Assembly: GCF_002261425.1 (NCBI RefSeq)
Contig: NZ_NEVJ01000003.1
Coordinates: 2,232,001-2,296,000, forward strand
DNA: 64,000 nucleotides
Direction of reading: 5' to 3'
From: Bordetella genomosp. 9
GTDB lineage: Bacteria; Pseudomonadota; Gammaproteobacteria; Burkholderiales; Burkholderiaceae_B
The notes beneath the pieces were generated by a model. The model was given only the letters and a program-made list of their open reading frames with translations, did not search any database and had not been told where the DNA came from. Below are positions 54,499 through 63,175 of the stretch, piece after piece. Position numbers and translations under genes: made by a program. Within the stretch, counting starts at the first letter, position 1, and each line of letters starts with the position of its first letter.

Positions 54499-56103
54499 AT
54501 GACCTTTGATTGGCAGAATCCCTACAGGACTGCGCGCACGCCCGTGTTCGCGCGCAATGTGGTGGCGACCTCCCAGCCGCTGGCCGCGCAGGCCGGCCTG
54601 CGCATATTGGCCGCCGGCGGCAATGCCGTCGACGCCGCCATCGCGGCCGCCGCGACCCTGACCTTGACCGAACCGGTCAGCAACGGCCTGGGGTCCGACT
54701 GTTTCGCCATCGTGTGGGACGGCTCGCGGCTGCACGGGCTGAATGCCTCGGGCACGGCGCCCGGCGGCTGGAATCCCGACTATTTCAAGCGCAAGCACAA
54801 CGGCGTGATCCCGATGCGCGGCTGGGACAGCGTCACGGTGCCGGGCTGCGTGGCGGGCTGGAGCGCCCTGCACGAAAAGCTGGGATCCCTGTCGTTCGAG
54901 GACATCCTGGCGCCGGCCATCGATTATGCGGAGCGCGGTTACGCGGTATCGCCCGTGGTGCAGCAGAAATGGGCCGCGCAGGCCGATGTCCTGCAATCGC
55001 TGCCCGGCTTCGCCGAACACTTCCTGCCGCGCGGACGCGCGCCCGCGGTGGGGGAACACTTCGTCCTGAAGGGCGCGGCCAGCACGCTCAAGCGCATCGC
55101 CGCGACGGGCGGCCGAGATTTCTACGAAGGCGAGACCGCGCACAAGCTGGTGGCGCACGCGCAGGCGCACGACGCCGCGATGACGCTGGCCGACCTGCGC
55201 AACTACCAGCCGGAGTGGGTGACCCCGCTGGGCCAGGACTACCGCGGCTATACGCTGCACCAGATCCCTCCCAACGGCCAGGGCATCGCCGCGCTGATCG
55301 CGCTGGGCATCCTGCAGAACTTCGACGTGGCGGCGCGCCCGGTCGATCATCCCGAGACCCAGCATCTGCTGATCGAGGCCATGAAGCTGGCGTTCGCCGA
55401 CGTCTACGCCCACGTCGGCGATTCGCGGCACATGTCGGTATCGCCCGAGCAGATGCTGGCGCCCGACTACCTGGCCGCGCGCGCCAAGCTGATCGACATG
55501 CGGCGCGCGAAGCTGTTCACCACGGGCCATGCGCCGATAGGCGGCACCATCTACCTGACCGCGGCCGATCGCAACGGCATGATGGTCAGCTTCATCCAGT
55601 CCAACTACATGGGATTCGGCTCCGGCGTGGTCGTGCCGGGCACGGGCGTCAGCCTGCAGAATCGCGGCCATGGCTTCACGCTGGAAGCCGGGCATCCCAA
55701 TGTCGTCGGCGGCGGCAAGCGGCCTTTCCACACCATCATCCCGGGCTTCCTGATGAAGGAAGGCGCCCCGGTGATGAGCTTCGGCGTGATGGGCGGCAAT
55801 ATGCAGCCGCAGGGCCATCTGCAGACGCTCGTGCGCATGCTCGACTTCGGCCAGCAGCCGCAGGCCGCCTGTGATGCGCCGCGCTGGAAATGGAACCACG
55901 GCATATCGGTGGATATCGAGCCCGACATGCCGCAACAGGTGCTGGACGCGCTGCGCGCGCGCGGCCACCTGCTGGAAGGCCTGGAAGATCCGTACATGGA
56001 TTTCGGCTCGGGCCAGTTCATCTGGCGCCTGGGCGACCCGGCGGTCGATGGCTACGTGGCCGCGAGCGACAGCCGCCGCGACGGCCTGGCGGCCGGCTTC
56101 TAG
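54499..56103 (+). CDS. Gamma-glutamyltransferase-like Ntn hydrolase
   Basis: A 534-residue protein of the gamma-glutamyltransferase family. The head has AGLRILAAGGNAVDAAIAAA, and the fold continues with EPVSNGLGSDCFAIVWDG. The self-cleaving catalytic Thr should be T350 in the GGTIYLTAADRNG segment, in place of the usual TTH context. FTLEAGHPN and the substrate-pocket GGGKRPFHTIIP follow. There is no signal peptide, whereas classic GGT is periplasmic. It may be an acylase or a gamma-glutamyl or lactam hydrolase in the cytoplasm. It lies between a TctAB module and an NAD-dependent hydroxyacid dehydrogenase. Confidence 0.82.
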   Translation: MTFDWQNPYRTARTPVFARNVVATSQPLAAQAGLRILAAGGNAVDAAIAAAATLTLTEPVSNGLGSDCFAIVWDGSRLHGLNASGTAPGGWNPDYFKRKHNGVIPMRGWDSVTVPGCVAGWSALHEKLGSLSFEDILAPAIDYAERGYAVSPVVQQKWAAQADVLQSLPGFAEHFLPRGRAPAVGEHFVLKGAASTLKRIAATGGRDFYEGETAHKLVAHAQAHDAAMTLADLRNYQPEWVTPLGQDYRGYTLHQIPPNGQGIAALIALGILQNFDVAARPVDHPETQHLLIEAMKLAFADVYAHVGDSRHMSVSPEQMLAPDYLAARAKLIDMRRAKLFTTGHAPIGGTIYLTAADRNGMMVSFIQSNYMGFGSGVVVPGTGVSLQNRGHGFTLEAGHPNVVGGGKRPFHTIIPGFLMKEGAPVMSFGVMGGNMQPQGHLQTLVRMLDFGQQPQAACDAPRWKWNHGISVDIEPDMPQQVLDALRARGHLLEGLEDPYMDFGSGQFIWRLGDPAVDGYVAASDSRRDGLAAGF

Positions 56104-56162
56104 TTCCAGTACCGATCCAGTACCGAATTTCCACACTCACCCACCCCGCAATCGGAGATCCC

Positions 56163-57068
56163 ATGGCTTCCATCGGCAATAAAACCTATGACGCGGCACC
56201 CTCGAAGAAAGTCGCCTTCCTGGGGCTCGGGGTCATGGGCTTTCCCATGGCGGGGCACCTGGCCCGCGCCGGCCACCAGGTGACCGTGTACAACCGCACC
56301 GCCGCCAAGGCCCAGGAATGGGCCAAGGAATTCGGCGGCAAGACCGCCGCCACGCCGCGCCAGGCGGCCGAAGGCGCGGAAATCGTCTTCTGCTGCGTGG
56401 GCAATGACGACGACCTGCGCAGCGTCGTGCTGGGCGACGCCGGCGCCTTCGCCGGCATGGCCAAGGGAGCGGTATTCGTCGACCACACCACCGCGTCGGC
56501 ACAGATCGCGCGCGAGCTCTACGCCGAAGGCCAGGGCCTGGGTCTGCACTTCGTCGATGCGCCGGTATCGGGCGGCCAGGCAGGCGCCGTCAACGGCGTG
56601 CTGACGGTGATGTGCGGCGGCGAGCAGGCGGTGTTCGACCGCATCAAGCCGGTCGCGCAGGTGTTCGGCCGCGCCGTGACGCTGGTGGGCGCGCCGGGCG
56701 CGGGCCAGCTGGCCAAGATGGTCAACCAGATCTGCATCGCGGGCATCGTGCAAGGGCTTTCCGAAGGCATCGCTTTCGGGCAGGCCGCCGGCCTGGACAT
56801 GAAGCTGGTGCTGGACGTCATCAGCAAGGGCGCGGCGCAGAGCTGGCAGATGGAAAACCGCGGCGCGACCATGGTGGACGACAAGTTCGACTTCGGCTTC
56901 GCCGTGAACTGGATGCGCAAGGACCTGGGGCTGGTGCTGGAAGAAGCGCGCGCCAATGGCGCGCGCGTGCCGGTGACCGCGCTGGTGGACCAGTTCTACG
57001 GCGACGTGCAGAAGCTGGGCGGCGGCCGCTGGGATACGTCCAGCCTGGTCAAGCGGCTGCGCGACTGA
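56163..57068 (+). CDS. NAD(P)-dependent beta-hydroxyacid dehydrogenase
   Basis: The start MASIGNKTYDAAPSKKVAFL gives 301 residues of the 3-hydroxyisobutyrate dehydrogenase/tartronate-semialdehyde reductase family. The Rossmann motif is FLGLGVMGFPMA (19-30). The substrate-binding motif DAPVSGGQAGAVNG (132-145) and the catalytic Lys in GQLAKMVNQ (K185, N189) are present. It oxidises a 3-hydroxy acid or reduces its semialdehyde. A 59-bp gap separates it from the acylase gene, so the two may be cotranscribed. The substrate is unknown. Confidence 0.87.
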   Translation: MASIGNKTYDAAPSKKVAFLGLGVMGFPMAGHLARAGHQVTVYNRTAAKAQEWAKEFGGKTAATPRQAAEGAEIVFCCVGNDDDLRSVVLGDAGAFAGMAKGAVFVDHTTASAQIARELYAEGQGLGLHFVDAPVSGGQAGAVNGVLTVMCGGEQAVFDRIKPVAQVFGRAVTLVGAPGAGQLAKMVNQICIAGIVQGLSEGIAFGQAAGLDMKLVLDVISKGAAQSWQMENRGATMVDDKFDFGFAVNWMRKDLGLVLEEARANGARVPVTALVDQFYGDVQKLGGGRWDTSSLVKRLRD

Positions 57069-57085
57069 GCGGCCGGCGCGGGAGA

Positions 57086-58012
57086 TCAGTAGCCGCGCTG
57101 CGAGGTGACGACGCCCGAAATGGCTTCGCCGCGCGCGAGCTTGCGAATCTTCGCGGAGATCTGCGCGATGGCCTCCGCGCGCAAGGTGCTGGCGGCGATG
57201 TGCGGCGTGACGTGCACCCGCGGATGCGTCCACAGGGGGTGCCCGGCCGGCAGGGGCTCGACGTCGAACACGTCGAGCGTGGCGCCTTCGAGCTTGCCTT
57301 CGTCGAGCAAGGCCAGGAGATCCGTTTCGTTCACGTGCCCGCCGCGGCCGACATTGATCAGGTGCGCGCCCGGCATCAACTGCGACAGCATGCGGCGATC
57401 GATCATGCCGGTGGTTTCCGGCGTCAGCGGCAGCACATTGACCAGCACCCGCGTGCGCCCCAGGAATTCGGGCAGTTGGTCCGCGCCGGCGTACGTCCGC
57501 ACGCCTTCGACACTGCGCGGCGAACGCGACCACCCCAGCACGGGATAGTCGAAGGCCGCGATGGCCTGGGCCACCCGGCCGCCCATTTCACCCAGGCCCA
57601 GCACCCCGACCGGCCATTGTTCGCGGCGCAGGCCCGGCATGGGCGACCAGCGCCCGGCAGCCTGATCCTGTTCGTAGCGGCCGAAGCCGCGCGACGCGCG
57701 CAGCAGCGCGTACAGGGCATATTCCGCCATCTGCACCGCCATCCCGGCATCTTCCAGCCGCACGATCTGGATGTGCGGCGGCAGATCCATCCCCAGCAAG
57801 GCATCGACGCCGGCGCCCAGGTTGAACAAGGCCTTCAGATTGGGTTCGTGTTCGATCAGGGCCGCGGGCGGCTTCCATACCAGCGCGACGTCGGCATTCG
57901 ACGGCGGGCCGGACGGATCCCACACCGAAATCCTGTAATCGGGCAGCTCGGCCCGCAGGCCAGGAAGCCAATCCGCGGGGTCGTTGTGGGGGCAGGCGAA
58001 GAGAACGTGCAT
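57086..58012 (-). CDS. 2-hydroxyacid dehydrogenase, GhrA-like
   Basis: The start MHVLFACPHNDPADWLPGLR was chosen because the frame upstream lies across a hairpin and the convergent tctA end. The 308-residue protein has the NAD-binding GVLGLGEMGGRVAQAI, and the catalytic set of the D-2-hydroxyacid dehydrogenases: Arg in INVGRGGHVNE, Glu in DVFDVEPLP and His in TPHIAAST. The family reduces glyoxylate, hydroxypyruvate or other 2-keto acids. No good ribosome site is seen. The stop is 17 bp past the convergent dehydrogenase. Confidence 0.87.
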   Translation of the reverse strand: MHVLFACPHNDPADWLPGLRAELPDYRISVWDPSGPPSNADVALVWKPPAALIEHEPNLKALFNLGAGVDALLGMDLPPHIQIVRLEDAGMAVQMAEYALYALLRASRGFGRYEQDQAAGRWSPMPGLRREQWPVGVLGLGEMGGRVAQAIAAFDYPVLGWSRSPRSVEGVRTYAGADQLPEFLGRTRVLVNVLPLTPETTGMIDRRMLSQLMPGAHLINVGRGGHVNETDLLALLDEGKLEGATLDVFDVEPLPAGHPLWTHPRVHVTPHIAASTLRAEAIAQISAKIRKLARGEAISGVVTSQRGY

Positions 58013-58079
58013 GGTTCGAAGGAGAAGGTTGGCGAAGGCCAAAACCTTAGCATGCCGCGCGTGCGGCAGGCTCAAATAA

Positions 58080-58112
58080 AAACCGCCGCGCCCTTGCGGG
58101 ACGCGGCGGTTT
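58080..58112 (-). terminator. Terminator after tctA (module 2)
   Basis: An 11-bp stem (AAACCGCCGCG and CGCGGCGGTTT) is followed leftward by TTATTTGAG. It lies 22 bp after the module 2 tctA stop and about 68 bp before the GhrA-like start. Confidence 0.85.
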
Positions 58113-58133
58113 CGATGGCAGGCCGTGGACCGG

Positions 58134-59657
58134 TCAGGCGGTCTTGGGCAGCATCGGCTTGTCGCGTTTCTTGAACTTGCGACGTGCGTGGGCAATGATC
58201 TGCACCAGGATCAGCAAGGTCGAGATGCCGACGAACCAGGCGCTGATCGGACGCTGCAGGAAGATCATCATGTCACCGCGCGACAGCAGCAGCGCGCGAC
58301 GGAAGTTTTCTTCCACCATGGGTCCGAGCACGAAACCCAGCAGGATGGGCGCAACCGAGAAATCGAGCAGCATGAAGATCGCGCCGATGATACCGAAGGC
58401 CAAGGCTTCCCAGATCTGGAACAGGCTGTTCTGCGTACTGAACACGCCCACTGCGATGAAGAACAGCGCGGACGGGAACAGGTAGCGGTAAGGCACCTGC
58501 AGCAGCTTGACCCAGATGCCGATCAGCGGCACGTTCAGGATGACCAGCAGCACGTTGCCGACCCAGAAGCTGGCGATCAGGCCCCAGAAGATGTCCGGGT
58601 GCTCGGTGATCAGCTGCGGACCGGGCTGGATGCCCTGGATCAACAGGCCGCCGAGGATCAGCGCCATCACCGCGTCGCCGGGGATACCCAGGCTCATGGT
58701 GGGGATGAAGTCGACCTGGGTCTTGGAGTGCGACGCGGCTTCGGGCGACGCCACGCCAGCCAGCATGCCGGTGCCGAAACGTTCCGGCGTCCTGGAGATC
58801 TTGCGTTCCAGGGCATAGGCGATGAACGTGGTGATGGTCGGGCCGGTGCCGGGCATGGCGCCGAAGATGGTGCCGACCAGCGTACCGCGCACCAGCGGCA
58901 GGAAGGACTGCTTCAATTCCTTGGCTGACGGACGCATATCGCGCAGGCGCAGCTTGGCGCCCGTGCCGATGATGCTCATGCGGTTGACGCTCATAATGAA
59001 GTCGGCGACGCCGAACAGGCCCATGGCGATGGCCACCAGTTCCAGGCCGTCGGACAGGTCCAAGATACCGAAGGACAGGCGGATGGTACCCGTGTTCACG
59101 TCCGTACCGACCACGCCGCACAGCAGGCCGAACAAGGTCATGCAGATGCCCTTCAGGGGCGACCCGCGCGACATCGTCGAGCCCGCGATCAGGCCCAGCA
59201 GCATGATGGAGAAGATTTCCGTCGGGCCGAACTTGAAGGCGATTTCCACCAGCAACGGCGAGAAGAAGATCATCACCAGGATGCCGACCGACGCCGCGAA
59301 GAACGACGCGATCATGGTGATGCCCAGCGCCGTGCCGCCCTTGCCCTGCTTGGTCAGCGGATAGCCGTCCAGGCAGGTCACCGCATGCGGCGGGTGTGAA
59401 GGCAGGTTCAACAGGATGGCGCCGATGGCGCCGCCGTATTGCGAGCCGTAGAAGATACCCGCCAGCATCATGATCGCGGGGACCGGATGCATGACGTAGG
59501 TCAGCGGCAGCAGGATGGAAATGGCCGACAGCGCGCCCATCCCCGGCAACACGCCGATGAGGTTACCCACCAGCACGCCGAAGAAGGACCACATCAGGTT
59601 GTGCGGTTCGAAGGCGACGCCGAATCCGAACCAGAGATCAGTTAGTGCTTGATGCAT
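58134..59657 (-). CDS. TctA-family large transport subunit (module 2)
   Basis: A 507-residue protein with about 11-12 membrane segments, a paralogue of module 1. It shows NLIGVLPGMGALSAISILLP, MLAGIFYGSQYGGAIGAILL, GTLVGTIFGAMPGTGPTITT and EAASHSKTQVDFIPTMSLGIP. These are the TctA repeats. It should pump the ligand of a Bug receptor inward. It lies 6 bp after tctB. The conserved Asn-Asn of module 1 (SANNAAAQ) is SHSKTQ here, so substrate or receptor specificity may differ. Confidence 0.93.
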   Translation of the reverse strand: MHQALTDLWFGFGVAFEPHNLMWSFFGVLVGNLIGVLPGMGALSAISILLPLTYVMHPVPAIMMLAGIFYGSQYGGAIGAILLNLPSHPPHAVTCLDGYPLTKQGKGGTALGITMIASFFAASVGILVMIFFSPLLVEIAFKFGPTEIFSIMLLGLIAGSTMSRGSPLKGICMTLFGLLCGVVGTDVNTGTIRLSFGILDLSDGLELVAIAMGLFGVADFIMSVNRMSIIGTGAKLRLRDMRPSAKELKQSFLPLVRGTLVGTIFGAMPGTGPTITTFIAYALERKISRTPERFGTGMLAGVASPEAASHSKTQVDFIPTMSLGIPGDAVMALILGGLLIQGIQPGPQLITEHPDIFWGLIASFWVGNVLLVILNVPLIGIWVKLLQVPYRYLFPSALFFIAVGVFSTQNSLFQIWEALAFGIIGAIFMLLDFSVAPILLGFVLGPMVEENFRRALLLSRGDMMIFLQRPISAWFVGISTLLILVQIIAHARRKFKKRDKPMLPKTA

Positions 59658-59663
59658 GGCGTA

Positions 59664-60155
59664 TCAACCCCACTGGAACAGCGGGAGCTGCAGTTGCAGC
59701 GCCCACCAGAACACGACCACGGCGATGACCACCATGCCCAGAGAAAGAATCAAGGCCTGCTTCACCGTGTTCTTGCGATCGCCCAGCGCCGAGATGAAGG
59801 TGATGGCGAACGTCGCCGGCAACAAGCCGCCGTAATGGCCAAGGAAAATGAAAGCCAGGATACCGATGATGATGCAGATGGCACCGCGCATGTCGGGCAT
59901 GCCGGTGGGATGCGAGGACGGCACGTGCGTCCCTTCGCCCGCTTCTTTTTCTTTTGCGCCTGTCTTGCCGCCGATCGCGATCAACAGGCCCGTGAAAGCC
60001 AACAACCCCCCTACCGCTGCCGGAAAGAACCCGGGCCCCATATGGCTTAGCGTCCCGATCTGATAGTTCAGACCACCGTATATCGACCCCAGGCCGATCA
60101 GGACCATCAGCGCTCCGCCGTAGTAGTCCTTGTTGTATTTTTTCAGTGTTTCCAC
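59664..60155 (-). CDS. TctB-family small transport subunit (module 2)
   Basis: A GTG start (VETLKKYNKDYYGGALMVLI) follows GGAGG by 6 bp; a longer frame with no site was rejected. The 163-residue protein has about four membrane segments, with SHMGPGFFPAAVGGLLAFTG corresponding to module 1. A Lys/Glu-rich cytoplasmic loop (GKTGAKEKEAGEGTHVPSSH) lies between the second and third. It starts a transport pair whose promoter lies downstream of the TctDE two-component genes. Confidence 0.87.
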   Translation of the reverse strand: METLKKYNKDYYGGALMVLIGLGSIYGGLNYQIGTLSHMGPGFFPAAVGGLLAFTGLLIAIGGKTGAKEKEAGEGTHVPSSHPTGMPDMRGAICIIIGILAFIFLGHYGGLLPATFAITFISALGDRKNTVKQALILSLGMVVIAVVVFWWALQLQLPLFQWG

Positions 60156-60188
60156 TGCATTCCTCCGTGTACTAGGCTTACACCAGCC

Positions 60189-60215
60189 TTTATAGGAAGT
60201 GCTCAGGGTGAGCAC
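60189..60215 (-). promoter_or_regulatory. Likely regulated promoter of tctBA (module 2)
   Basis: Read leftwards, a perfect inverted repeat GTGCTC-N5-GAGCAC (60199-60215) stands 4 bp before a -10 box TATAAA (60189-60194). No normal -35 is present at 17 bp, and the repeat covers that region. The layout fits a promoter that needs, or is blocked by, a bound regulator. The adjacent TctD-like response regulator is the natural candidate. Confidence 0.5.
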
Positions 60216-60268
60216 GTCCCTCTCACAAAGCACCGTGAGCCTGGAGGGCAGAATAAGGAGGGAAGCTG

Positions 60269-61867
60269 CTAATCCGCTTTCTTTAGACTGTCGGGTTCCT
60301 GAATCCCAGGGTTATCCCCTAACAGGGGTATCCATAGGATGGCGCACAGTCCGACGCCGCCCTGGGCATTCGTTTCGCCGTCGGCCAGGACGATGTCGCC
60401 GCCGTTGCGGCGGGCGTAGGCCTGCGCGATGGCAAGGCCGAGGCCGGAGCCCGACGTGGGGGCGCCGCCGGCCTCCACGCCCGCGCGATCGAAGCGTGCG
60501 AAGGCCCGTGCGCGCAAGGCCGGGTTGAGCCCCGGCCCGTTGTCGGACACGTGGACTTCCACGCGTGTAGCGGTGCGCACGACCGATACCGTGATGCGTG
60601 CGCCGCGCGGCGCATAGTTCACCGCATTGTGGACCAGGTTGGCAATGGCTTCGTGCAATTCGACCTCGGAACCGGCCACGGGAGCCGCCGGGCCTGTCAT
60701 GCCGCTTTCATCCGTGTCGCCGCGGGCATCGCTCCAGCCCAGGTCCTGCTGCTTTTCGTGGGCGAGCGGCAGATATTGCAGGACCACCTCGCGCGCGACG
60801 TCGTTCAGGTCGAGTACGCGCTGCGGCGCCTCGCCGCCCTGGCTGGCATGGGCGAGCTGCAGCAGCTGTTCGGTCAGGCGGCGCGTGCGCCCGAGCTGCG
60901 CGACGATGGCGCGCAGGCCATCGCGTATGAGCACCGGATCGCGCTCGCGCAGCGCGTATTGCGCCTGGGTCGACATGATGGCCAGCGGCGTGCGCAGCTG
61001 GTGCGAGGCATCGTCCAGGAATCGCGATTGTTCTTCCAGCATGTGGCGGTGCCGGGCGATGTGATAGTTGACCGCTTCCACCAGCGGCGTGACTTCCGAG
61101 GGAACGCGGGTGGCGTCGAGGGGCGTCAGGTCGTCGGCCGAGCGCGCGCGGATCTCGTTGCGCAGCCTGGCCAGCGGCCGCAGGGCCCAGGCCACGCCCC
61201 ACCACACCATCAGCACGACCAGCGCCAGCATGCGGCCGTCGCGCAGCAGCTCCTTGCGGCGCGCGGCGTCCTCGGCCTCGATGCGCTTGCCGGTGCTCTC
61301 GCCCACCAGTATCAGGACCTGGCGATGGGTGCCGTGGTAGTAGAGATCGCGGACCAGGGCGACCATGCGGACCGGGTCGTTGCGGTACGCGCCGTCATAG
61401 AAAGTGGGCTGGCCGTCGCTGCGCGGCCAGACCGGCGGGCGCGGGATGTCCGGCATGCCGAGCAGGGCCAGGCCGGGGGTGGCGGGCGCCTGGCCGGAGG
61501 GCAGCGGCGGCTCGATTTCTTCAATGCGGAAGTACTTGCGCAGGCCGGCGCGCGATTCCAGCATGACCTGGGCATACAACGGGGTCACGACCTGCAGGGC
61601 GCCGTCCGGCGTGAATTCGATACTGCTTTCGAGCACGCGCGCCGGCTCCAGCAAGGCGGTGTCGTAGGCGTCGTTGGTGATGTCGGCCAGGGTCTGGTAA
61701 TCGTTGTAGCTATCGATCACCAGCAGCGCGATGACGCCGGGCAGCAGCAGGGTGATCAGCAGCGCCCGGATGCCGACCCGGGCATACCACGGGCGGCCGG
61801 GATCGCGCGTGCCGGACACGCCCGGCGGCGGGAGATGCGCTGACACTGCCGGAACCGGGCCTTTCAA
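60269..61867 (-). CDS. Sensor histidine kinase, TctE type
   Basis: A 532-residue inner-membrane kinase. Membrane segments lie at about 33-51 and 213-228, with a periplasmic sensor domain of about 160 residues between them. The phosphorylation site is H289 in FLDDASHQLRTPLA. The kinase boxes are ELHEAIANLVHNAVNYAPRG (N), VSDNGPGL (G1) and GSGLGLAIAQAYARRNGG (G2). TctE-type kinases control tricarboxylate uptake. Its ATG overlaps the regulator gene stop by 4 bp, and the tctBA module lies about 110 bp downstream, so the pair probably senses the transported ligand. Confidence 0.92.
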   Translation of the reverse strand: MKGPVPAVSAHLPPPGVSGTRDPGRPWYARVGIRALLITLLLPGVIALLVIDSYNDYQTLADITNDAYDTALLEPARVLESSIEFTPDGALQVVTPLYAQVMLESRAGLRKYFRIEEIEPPLPSGQAPATPGLALLGMPDIPRPPVWPRSDGQPTFYDGAYRNDPVRMVALVRDLYYHGTHRQVLILVGESTGKRIEAEDAARRKELLRDGRMLALVVLMVWWGVAWALRPLARLRNEIRARSADDLTPLDATRVPSEVTPLVEAVNYHIARHRHMLEEQSRFLDDASHQLRTPLAIMSTQAQYALRERDPVLIRDGLRAIVAQLGRTRRLTEQLLQLAHASQGGEAPQRVLDLNDVAREVVLQYLPLAHEKQQDLGWSDARGDTDESGMTGPAAPVAGSEVELHEAIANLVHNAVNYAPRGARITVSVVRTATRVEVHVSDNGPGLNPALRARAFARFDRAGVEAGGAPTSGSGLGLAIAQAYARRNGGDIVLADGETNAQGGVGLCAILWIPLLGDNPGIQEPDSLKKAD

Positions 61868-62556
61868 GCGTCAGCGGATTCGGATTCGCTGGCCACGCTT
61901 TCGAGCATGTAGCCGAGCCCCCGCACGGTCACGATGCGGATATCGCTGCCCGCCAGCTTTTTGCGCAGGCGATGCAGGACGACTTCGATGGCGTCGGGGT
62001 TGGCCTCGCTATCGTGGTTGAAGACCTTGCCGAACAGCTGCGATTTGTCGACCGGATAGCCGCTGCGGGTCAGCAGGGCCGCCAGGGCGGCGTGTTCGCG
62101 CGGGGTCAGGAACAGCAGGGAGCCGTCCAGCGTGAAAGCGCGGCTTTCGCTGTCGTACGAGAGCGAACCGCATTGCAGGCGCGGATGCTGCCGCCCACGG
62201 CTGCGCCGGACCAGCGCGGTCAGGCGCGCTTCCAGCTCTTCCAGCGCGAAGGGCTTGGTCAGGAAATCGTCGGCGCCCAGGTTCAAGCCGCGCACGCGAT
62301 CCTGCAGGGCGCCCTGCGCGGTCAGCACCAGCACGGGCGTACGGTCGTCGCGGTTGCGCATTTCGCGCAGCACCACCAGGCCGTGCTTGTCGGGCAGGCG
62401 CAGGTCCATGACGATGGCGTCATATTCGGTGCCCGCCATGAAGGCTTCGGCCGTGCGCGCGTCGGGCGCGTGATCCGGCACGAAGCCGCTCTGGGCCAGC
62501 GCGCGCACCAGCCAGGACGCCATGTCCCTTTCGTCTTCAACCAGCAATATGCGCAT
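61864..62556 (-). CDS. OmpR-family response regulator, TctD type
   Basis: The start [20 protein letters not shown] was chosen; the frame upstream lies in rppH. The 230-residue protein has a receiver domain with acidic pocket E7-D8 and phosphorylation site D51 ([12 protein letters not shown]), the Lys in [11 protein letters not shown], and a winged-helix output domain ([17 protein letters not shown], then [10 protein letters not shown]). It pairs with the kinase downstream. Its start overlaps the rppH end by 20 bp, which suggests shared transcription with rppH. Confidence 0.93.
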   Translation of the reverse strand: MRILLVEDERDMASWLVRALAQSGFVPDHAPDARTAEAFMAGTEYDAIVMDLRLPDKHGLVVLREMRNRDDRTPVLVLTAQGALQDRVRGLNLGADDFLTKPFALEELEARLTALVRRSRGRQHPRLQCGSLSYDSESRAFTLDGSLLFLTPREHAALAALLTRSGYPVDKSQLFGKVFNHDSEANPDAIEVVLHRLRKKLAGSDIRIVTVRGLGYMLESVASESESADA

Positions 62557-63109
62557 GGCCGTCAGGCCCTCCCGCCAGATTCTCGGCCGCGCGCTGACCA
62601 TGCACGCGTTGGCGCAGGTAGCGGGTTTCGTGATGCCGCCTGAACAAAATAGCCGAGAGCTCGTTCAGTGCCTGCGTGTAGACATCCCGCTTGAATTCGA
62701 TGACGGCGTCCAGCGGAACCCAATACTGGCTCCAGCGCCATGCGTCGAATTCAGGATGCTGCGTGGCGCGCAGGCAGACGTCGCTGTCGCGCCCCACCAG
62801 CCTGAGCAGGAACCAGATCTGCTTCTGACCTTTGTAATGGCCACGCCATTCCCGCCGGACGAAATGATCCGGGACGTTGTAGCGCAGCCAATCGCGTGTG
62901 CGCCCCAAAATGCGGACATGCTCGGGCTTCAAGCCCACTTCTTCATGGAGTTCGCGATACATGGCCTGCACCGGGCTTTCGCCATACTTGATGCCGCCCT
63001 GCGGAAACTGCCAGGCATGTTCCCTGATCCGCTTGCCCCAAAAGACCTCGTTTCTGGTGTTGACGAGAATGATGCCGACATTGGGACGGTAGCCTTCGCG
63101 GTCCAGCAT
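62537..63109 (-). CDS. rppH: RNA pyrophosphohydrolase RppH
   Basis: A 190-residue Nudix hydrolase that removes pyrophosphate from mRNA 5' ends and so begins decay. The start [20 protein letters not shown] is conserved, and the Nudix box [23 protein letters not shown] (39-61) is complete. [20 protein letters not shown] is the RppH-specific loop. The C terminus (about 160-190) is longer than the core and ends in [19 protein letters not shown]. It is divergent from proS. The -10-like TATAAT (complement 63146-63151) lies in the shared 66-bp gap. Confidence 0.95.
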   Translation of the reverse strand: MLDREGYRPNVGIILVNTRNEVFWGKRIREHAWQFPQGGIKYGESPVQAMYRELHEEVGLKPEHVRILGRTRDWLRYNVPDHFVRREWRGHYKGQKQIWFLLRLVGRDSDVCLRATQHPEFDAWRWSQYWVPLDAVIEFKRDVYTQALNELSAILFRRHHETRYLRQRVHGQRAAENLAGGPDGHAHIAG

Positions 63110-63175
63110 GGGCCACCCCCACCAAATTCAATACAATTACGACTGATTATACGTACCTGCCGCCTCCTGGAAACC

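Noticed and set aside
54454..56136. Long open frame antisense to the gamma-glutamyltransferase-like gene
   Set aside because: Low-complexity, His/Arg-rich translation typical of antisense shadow frames in high-GC DNA.
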